Below are positions 57,692 through 64,000 of a stretch of 64,000 nucleotides of DNA, piece after piece (position 1 is the stretch's first letter; each line of letters opens with the position of its first letter). This DNA comes from Flammula alnicola (lineage: Eukaryota > Basidiomycota > Agaricomycetes > Agaricales > Strophariaceae). The stretch covers positions 1 through 64,000 of the forward strand of contig JADNRV010000121.1 in assembly GCA_015499995.1 (NCBI GenBank), in the 5' to 3' direction. The notes below the pieces were generated by a model. The model saw only the letters and a program-made list of their open reading frames with translations. It did not search any database and was not told the origin of the DNA. The translations under genes and the position numbers were made by a program.

Positions 57692-58665
57692 TGCAGATAG
57701 TGAGTGGGTCGAGGTCCAGATCTAGACCACCCACTTATTCTATCTCGCGTCTTTTTCAAATTTGTTTTTGGGCTGTCAGCGGACGAGGTTGGACGAGGTT
57801 TAACGTTGCGTGCAGGCCTCAGTGGAAGTGTGTTTTTTCCTATCCATTTATTGGAGCTGTTATGTCATAGCTGTCGGTTGGTTGGATGGTTTTGGACGTG
57901 GTTGTTCTGCTTCTTTGAATTCTTTGAATTCTTTTCTTATCTTTTCCGTTCGTACCCGGATTTTCTGGATTTTTTTTCTGGTTTCGCGTTGACATTTATA
58001 TTGCGGGGGTTTTGGTTTTTTTCGTTCCGATCTGAAGTTCGAACCCTTGGTGGGGTAAAACTTACGTCTGTGGGATACGAGGTTATTTTTGAAATGGTTG
58101 GCCAGGGTTCAAGTTAGCTTGGGTTGTACGGCACGTCGGCTGGACCCTCAGGCGGTTATTGCGAAATCGGTGGCTGATGTGCTCAGTCGTATATACTTAT
58201 ATCGACCCTGCGCGGATCCGCTCGTTGGATGTGCGTATGGTGGGGCTAGGCTGCTGGTTTTTTTTGGGCGTTTTGCTAGGGTGTTCCGTGTTTTTCCCTC
58301 TTTGTTTTTTAGCCCTGCGCTTTTGCCTTGCGGTTGTTCGTGTGTCGTGTGTTGTGTGTCGTACTCGGAGGATAGGCGTACGCTGCACAGCCTGGCCTCT
58401 AGACTTCAGCCTACTATCTTGATTGCTTTCTTTCCTCCCTTTACTATTTCTGTCATATGACCCCCCTCACTCAGATGAGACGATAACGGGACGAACTTGT
58501 ACTGACGGATCTTGTTTTTTTCTTCTTGCCTATCCCCCTCGATAATCGCCTATCGTTGCTGCCAACGCATACACTACAACTACAACTACTTTGGACAACC
58601 CCCAATACACCACACATCAAACCCCGACAACACGACGCACAACACACAAATATAAACGCGGACGG
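57692..58665. other. Spacer (or long intron) between PWE gene and methyltransferase
   Basis: The first part is T/G-rich, like intron or 3' untranslated sequence. The last 120 bases before ATG 58666 are A/C-rich with ACAAC words, typical of a 5' leader. That favours two genes, but a single gene with the stretch spliced out is possible. Confidence 0.4.
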
Positions 58666-61600
58666 ATGGCCATCTCGCGTTTCTGGGGCTTGTACAACCC
58701 GTCGGTGTTCGCGTCATCATCATCGAAGCAGACCCAGGAAACACCATCGCAGCAGCAGGCACATGGACACAGTCGGCAGTCGACGACGTCCGCGGCAGGC
58801 GCGGGGTCGACGGCGGCGAAGGCGCTCGCTGATTTTGGGCTGAGGCGGAGGAGGAGTACGGGGGCGAGTGGTGGTGGTGGTGGCAGTGGTGGTGGTGGGA
58901 CTGTGAGCGTGGGGGGCACGGGCACGAGGAGGGGGTCCAAGTTGACGACGACGGGAAAGGAGCGCGAGAGGGCGCGTACGCACCTAAATGTATGTCGCGT
59001 GCTTTTGGGCGGCATGTGTTTTTCTTTTTGCTGATCAGGATTGCTTCATGTGTTTCTTTTCTTTTCTGCATTCGATGACGCCGTGACTTCTGTGTCTATT
59101 TTCTATTTTTACTCTTGACAGGGCATCGCATCATCACACTCGCCACTCGGAAGCGCCTATCCCGTCCTTCCTCCTCCTCCTCCTCCTCCTTATACCTCCG
59201 CCAACGTGGTCGCCTCTTCCTCGAAACCACCGAAATCCGAGTGCCCGTCGACGCAAAGGCCCCAGTTCTCCACGGCGGATCGGACGATTCTCGAGCAGCT
59301 CAAGGCCAACTTGCAAGCGCGCGAGGCGCAGTTCGTGTTGAAGGGTGTGGGGCATACTATTGTTGGCGGTGGGCGGGGGCCGGGGAAGAAGCATCATCCG
59401 CTTTCGAAGGAGGAGGTGCCGTATCCGAGGAGCTATGGGCGGGAGGTTGTTGATCTGTGCGTTTTTTTTTTTGCTTTCGTTGGTTTTCTTTTCTGCTTTT
59501 TGCGATGTCCTCTTCCTTCCGCGTTCATTTTGCTTTTTCGGTATTTTTCTCCGTTGCTTCTTTTCTTCTTCCGTGCTTAGTTTCCGGAGAAATCAGGGGA
59601 AGGCGGGGGCAGGCTTGCAGAGCCAGTGGCGACCGGTACCGACGATTTTCCTATATCGGCCCGTACCGTGTACTGGATCTGTCTGATTGTTAGCCCTTCC
59701 CCTGCGTATTTTGGACACATTGTGCGCGTTGCACGTTCTTATCTTCTTATTCGAGCCGCCTTTCGTTTCTTCCTGCGTTTTTTTTTTGTGTTTCATTGTG
59801 CTAGCCTGATACTCATGGGTATCTGATCTCGACATCGGCCCCAGCACCTTGTGCTCCTTTTCTTCTTTACTGTTCCGCGATCGCAATATCTCCTTTCTCT
59901 CTTGCTTTGCTTTGCTTTTCGATCGTCTGCGGCTGTGGTTCTGGACAATTTACTGACGCGATAACATTTTTTTCCTACACATGCAGAGACGTCTGGGAAA
60001 CGATGTTTACGATGGATATGTGCGAGAGCTTGACGTGGCATGTCTTTGAGAAGCCGCCAACCAAAGTGTACGTCCCTTTTTTGTTTTTGTTTTCCTTGTC
60101 TATTTTCTATGTTCTGTGTTATGCTCGGATGAGTAGGAACGGAACTTAGATTTGAGTGGAACTGGCAGTTGTCACAATCGGACTTGAAGGCTCAACTTGT
60201 CCTTTTGACTCTGCATTCACCTTCCACTTCCTGTTTTTCCTGTTGTTTCTCGCGTTTTATTTATGATGACGCCTGTCCTTTGCTACTATTTATATTAACT
60301 TCTCTCTTATAGACTCGAAATCGGATGTGGTGCGTGCCTTGCCTCATGGGCATCATCATCGCAGGGACAACTCCAGAAGCTGACGACAACGTCTTTGCTT
60401 TTCAGGTACTGGCACATGGATCCTGCATTGCGCGAGAACTTGGAAGGTCAGTGTAAGATATATCTCAACGAACGAACGCTTATTAGGGACGTGATATACT
60501 CATTAACAACAGGAGTGTCATTTCGTTGGTGCGTACAAAAGCTCTTTTTCTCCTCTCATTGGAGCTGGACCGGAAGTTCATGTGATGCTTCTGTAGGCCT
60601 CGACATCGTGCCCCTCCACCCCGACCTTCAGAACGTGGGCTCACCTGATTTGGCGTCCAGAATCACATGGGTGCAGTACAACTTGTACGTGTTTTTTTTT
60701 CCCTGCCATTTTGGATCATCTTCGTATGGTTGGCATTGTTGAGAGTTTTTACTAACGATGATCTCGTGTTTTTAGCTTAGATGGGCTACCGTTCCAAAAT
60801 GAGGAATTCGATTTCGTGTATGTGCATTTTGCGCCGTCAATTCTTTTCTGACTTAGTGATGCGTGGTTGTATAGACATATCAAGCGGATAGCCCTTGGTG
60901 TTCCGGAGGATAAGGTGGGTCTTTCTTGGGAGTTGTGAAGCAAAGTCGTTGCTGATGTATCGATTATAATTAGTGGGACTATCTGTTTGAGGAAATCGCG
61001 CGAGTGATGAAGCCAGGTGGCGCGTTTGAGGTATGTTTCGTGCTCTTTGAGATGATCAAGATTACGGTCTCTAATGTCCTTTGCACAGATGGTCGAAGAG
61101 GACCTGTTCTTCCCAGGAAAAAGATCTGAAGACGATGACGAGGGTGACCTCATGTCTTCCTCTGTTACGGACGACGACGTGTCTTCTATGACTCGACGGA
61201 ACTCTGCATCATCGGACAGACGGCCGAAGAGCTTCAGCATTAATGGGCACGACGAGTTTGATAGGGAAAGGGAGAGGCTTCCAGATGTGCCCGAGTCTGA
61301 CAAGGACGAACCGCAGACCCCGATGATGCCAACGCATAACGCGCCTTTTGGAGGTGCGAACGGGCTTGCTGTCGGCAAACCTGATCGACTGGAGGAGGAC
61401 GAGAAACATGCCGCTTTTCTCCGGCCTACAGGAGCCCAACAGCAGCTGCAGATGCCCCCGAATCAGCAGGCGCACATCATTTCCTCCACCCCGTCTTCTT
61501 CATCTTCGCATTCAGGACTAATAGCTCCTCATTCCCGCTCGACTGCACGTCCGACGCTCCATGTCAAGACACAACGAAGCGCAGATCCATACGCCGAACT

Positions 61601-63289
61601 CATGTATGGCTCCTCAAGTGTGTCGCTGGTCGGCTCGATGGGGTACATGACGTACCACGACCCTGTAACGGACATGCTGAAGAAGCAGCAACAACAGCAG
61701 ATCCAGCAACAGCGTGGGCTGCGTCCTGCGGTGGCGGCGGCTGTGGCTGCAGGCCCGCAAAAGACCAAGGTCTCTCCGTTTTTGCTGAGGAGTTTGACGA
61801 ACAAGTCGCCTGTGAACCCGCGGGATCACACCATTTTGGAGGCGGTGTGGAATGGGATGCTCGAGTCGCGGTTTGTGAACTTGACGCCGTTGTCTTTGTT
61901 GACGACGTACTTGGAGTATCATTTTAAAGGTACGTCTTCCGCATTTTCTGTCGTTGGGTTTCAGGTATTGAATTTGCTGGCGCATATAGATGTACGGACC
62001 CATCCTCCTCTTGTGTATGCCTTTCCTCCACTGCCCATAAAGCCTGAAGAAGATGAGGATGAGCCACCAACACCTAACAAGCGCGCACAAGCGCCTGGAC
62101 CTTCAGATTCCTCCGAAGTGGACACGGACGACGCCAGAGATGCCGTCGTTCCTCGACCCAAGAAAGCTCGCTCAACCAACTCTCGAAAATCGCAGAACTC
62201 GGCCTCGACACCGCCTGCGCCCTTCGCCTACGAGAACGGAGAGCTGATGGAGGACCACCGATGGATGTCGATGCAGGCTCTGATGCAGCACCAGTCGCCT
62301 TATGTGACTCTGGATGACTCGCGTGGATATGCGTTTTCGCCGTCGAAAAGAGCGACCTTCCTAACTAAGACGGACAAGGAGGGCAAGCCGAAGCAACCGT
62401 TGGTACTCCCGAATACGACGCTGCATATTGATTTGCGGTCGCTCAATTTGCATTTGGCGTTGAGGGCGAAGGAAATTATTGCGTGCTCCGAGTCGATGTG
62501 GGAGTGGGTGCTGGATTACCAGGCTGGAACGTTGCCGAACGCTGTGAGGGGAAGGAGCGGGTCCGTTGAATCGCCGGCGTTTTTGCCCGGCGTGGATGAG
62601 TCGGCGAGCAGTAGTGATTTGGATTTGACGAGGGGTGTGATTATGGATATGACAAGAGAGGACTTTGATCATTTGTTGAACAATTTCGAGATGTAAGTTG
62701 TCTTTTCTTTCTTTTTTGCTTGTTAAGTTGTTATGTGTCCTTGTTTCTGACCTTTTCTCTCCTTCGTTTTCATAGGGATATGCAGGATAAAGCCTCTGTA
62801 GGACATGCGCTGCAAGAACGGTTCGATTGGCATGTCTTCACTTCGCCTGTCCTCCAAGACCGGAAAGCCTTTGATGTCGCCTGCGAGAAACACGACCAGT
62901 GGGCTGAAGAGCAGAAGCAGAAGGTGCCTTTGGATCCCTATAGGCAGTCTAACGGCCATCGCTCAAGGAATTCTGTGTCAACTCCTGGCCTCATCCTCCC
63001 AGCAACCGATTCCTCTGTCTCTCATGACCATAACCTAATCGCCAGATCGACAAGCAGTCCGCAGCCGTCGACGCTGGTGCCATCTGAACGTACCATCGAC
63101 GATTCGAGCTCTTTTGCGCCAACTCTGGCCCTGTCCAGTTTAAATCGGCATCAAATGGATACAAGTTCGAATGTTCATGTCGGAGGCCTGTCGTCGCCGT
63201 CAACCATGTCTCACACGTCCATTCAAACTATGCCTCCTCAGATGCTGAGTCGGGCCATGCGAGTCTTCGTCGCGTGGAAGGCTTCATAG
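58666..63289 (+). CDS. SAM-dependent methyltransferase, large fungal type
   Basis: Thirteen exons (58666-58989, 59122-59456, 59987-60067, 60313-60329, 60406-60446, 60513-60528, 60597-60684, 60776-60817, 60875-60914, 60974-61030, 61089-61929, 61990-62692, 62776-63289) sum to 1032 residues without correction. The class I methyltransferase core comes after about 220 disordered residues. Motif I is KVLEIGCGTGTWIL, then HFVGLDIVPLHPDL, the motif around WVQYNFLDGLPFQNEEFDFVHIKR, and IARVMKPGGAFEMVEEDLFFPG. The SAM-binding glycine loop is split over two introns around a 17-base exon; another exon is 16 bases. The C-terminal half is low-complexity with a conserved-looking block LHIDLRSLNLHLALRAKEIIACSESMWEWV. 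The substrate is unknown. Intron 2 (530 bp) is unusually long. Confidence 0.85.
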
Positions 63290-64000
63290 CATTTACCTCG
63301 TTTTCGACGTTTGTGGATGGTACCCTTCCCTTATCTCTAAAACGTGGACGAGACGAATGACGAGTTTGCTGCGAGCTGCGACTTCTTTTTGTCACGCTGT
63401 CCTCAACGCGGACGACATATTCTGTCTATTTGATGATGACGATCAAGAGTGGAAACAACCCCGATTTGTCGTTTTGGTGTATGTCCGCATGCTCTTGGTC
63501 TAATTCGAAAAAGGGGATCGAGACGAAAACAGATGCATTCGTATTCCGCGACGGTATCGATGCCTGTTTCTGGACCTGTTATTCTTCCGTTTCGTCAATT
63601 TCGGCTATCTAATAAGACGAGGCTAGGAGGAGCAAGACCCGATTTCGGAGCTGGCCCCATTTCCTTGTTGGTCCATCTGCTCCCCCCACGGATATTTCGA
63701 AGTCTGTTTATTTCCTTTTCTGTTTTCCCGCATCTACCTTTTTCGTGGACGTTTTTTTTTAACCAACACGATCGACATCGACTTCCGAGGATGGCAGATA
63801 AATTTCCCTTTTTATGCATGTACCGTGGTTCTTCTGTCCCCCCCATTTTAGCGACGTCGACATGTCGCTTTTTGGTCTTCCTTTCGCATCAATTCTTTTT
63901 TCTTTTCTTCTCTCGAGCTTGCTATTATTATTGTTAATTTTCATTGCTTTTCCTTTTGCTTAAAAAAAGCTGTGTATACATACAGCATCATCTATCATCC
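63290..64000. other. Right-edge stretch without a supported gene
   Basis: Probably the 3' untranslated region of the methyltransferase and a spacer. It is T-rich toward the end, with no recognisable coding exon. Confidence 0.5.

Overview
The window is nuclear DNA of a filamentous basidiomycete, most likely an agaricomycete mushroom. The genes carry many short (about 50-70 bp) GT-AG introns. The families present are typical of the group: membrane-anchored copper radical oxidase, F-box proteins with an N-terminal F-box, tandem NmrA-like reductases, and a large low-complexity methyltransferase.

Left part (about 2.2-21.5 kb) holds mostly single-copy and metabolic genes. These are a glyoxal oxidase-like copper radical oxidase, a 2-oxoglutarate/Fe(II) oxygenase, a short-chain dehydrogenase, thioredoxin reductase, a reverse-strand Ser/Thr kinase, a mitofusin (Fzo1 type) and the V-ATPase proteolipid subunit c.

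Middle part (about 21.5-50 kb) is an accessory block built by local duplication. Four NmrA-like NAD(P)-binding genes stand in a row on the plus strand (ATGs at 22736, 25990, 28706 and 31375). A fifth, intact copy is inverted at 41142-42640, and a sixth is a wreck at 35180-35640. Each full copy brings the same promoter layout (a conserved element and a TATA box) and decayed pieces of a divergently oriented neighbour. Mixed in are two F-box genes and an F-box fragment, a small protein with MABP-like motifs, a fucosyltransferase-like gene, three paralogous small alpha/beta-barrel proteins, and an unrecognised gene. One barrel paralog is broken by a 64-bp poly(A)-tailed insertion with a perfect 14-bp target-site duplication.

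Right part (about 50.5-63.3 kb) returns to conserved genes: a p34/AAGAB-like adaptin-binding protein, a low-complexity protein with six E-V-T-P-W-E motifs, and a 1032-residue SAM-dependent methyltransferase. The last two may belong to one transcription unit.

A window-wide oddity is that several otherwise clean genes need single-base corrections, and every one I could place is a lost base, never a gained one, usually in a short run of one base. Because this also hits the mitofusin, residual assembly deletions are a better general explanation than gene death, although NmrA copy 1 carries enough extra damage that it may be a real pseudogene. Exon sums were checked: all intact models, and all models after counting the lost bases, come out divisible by three.
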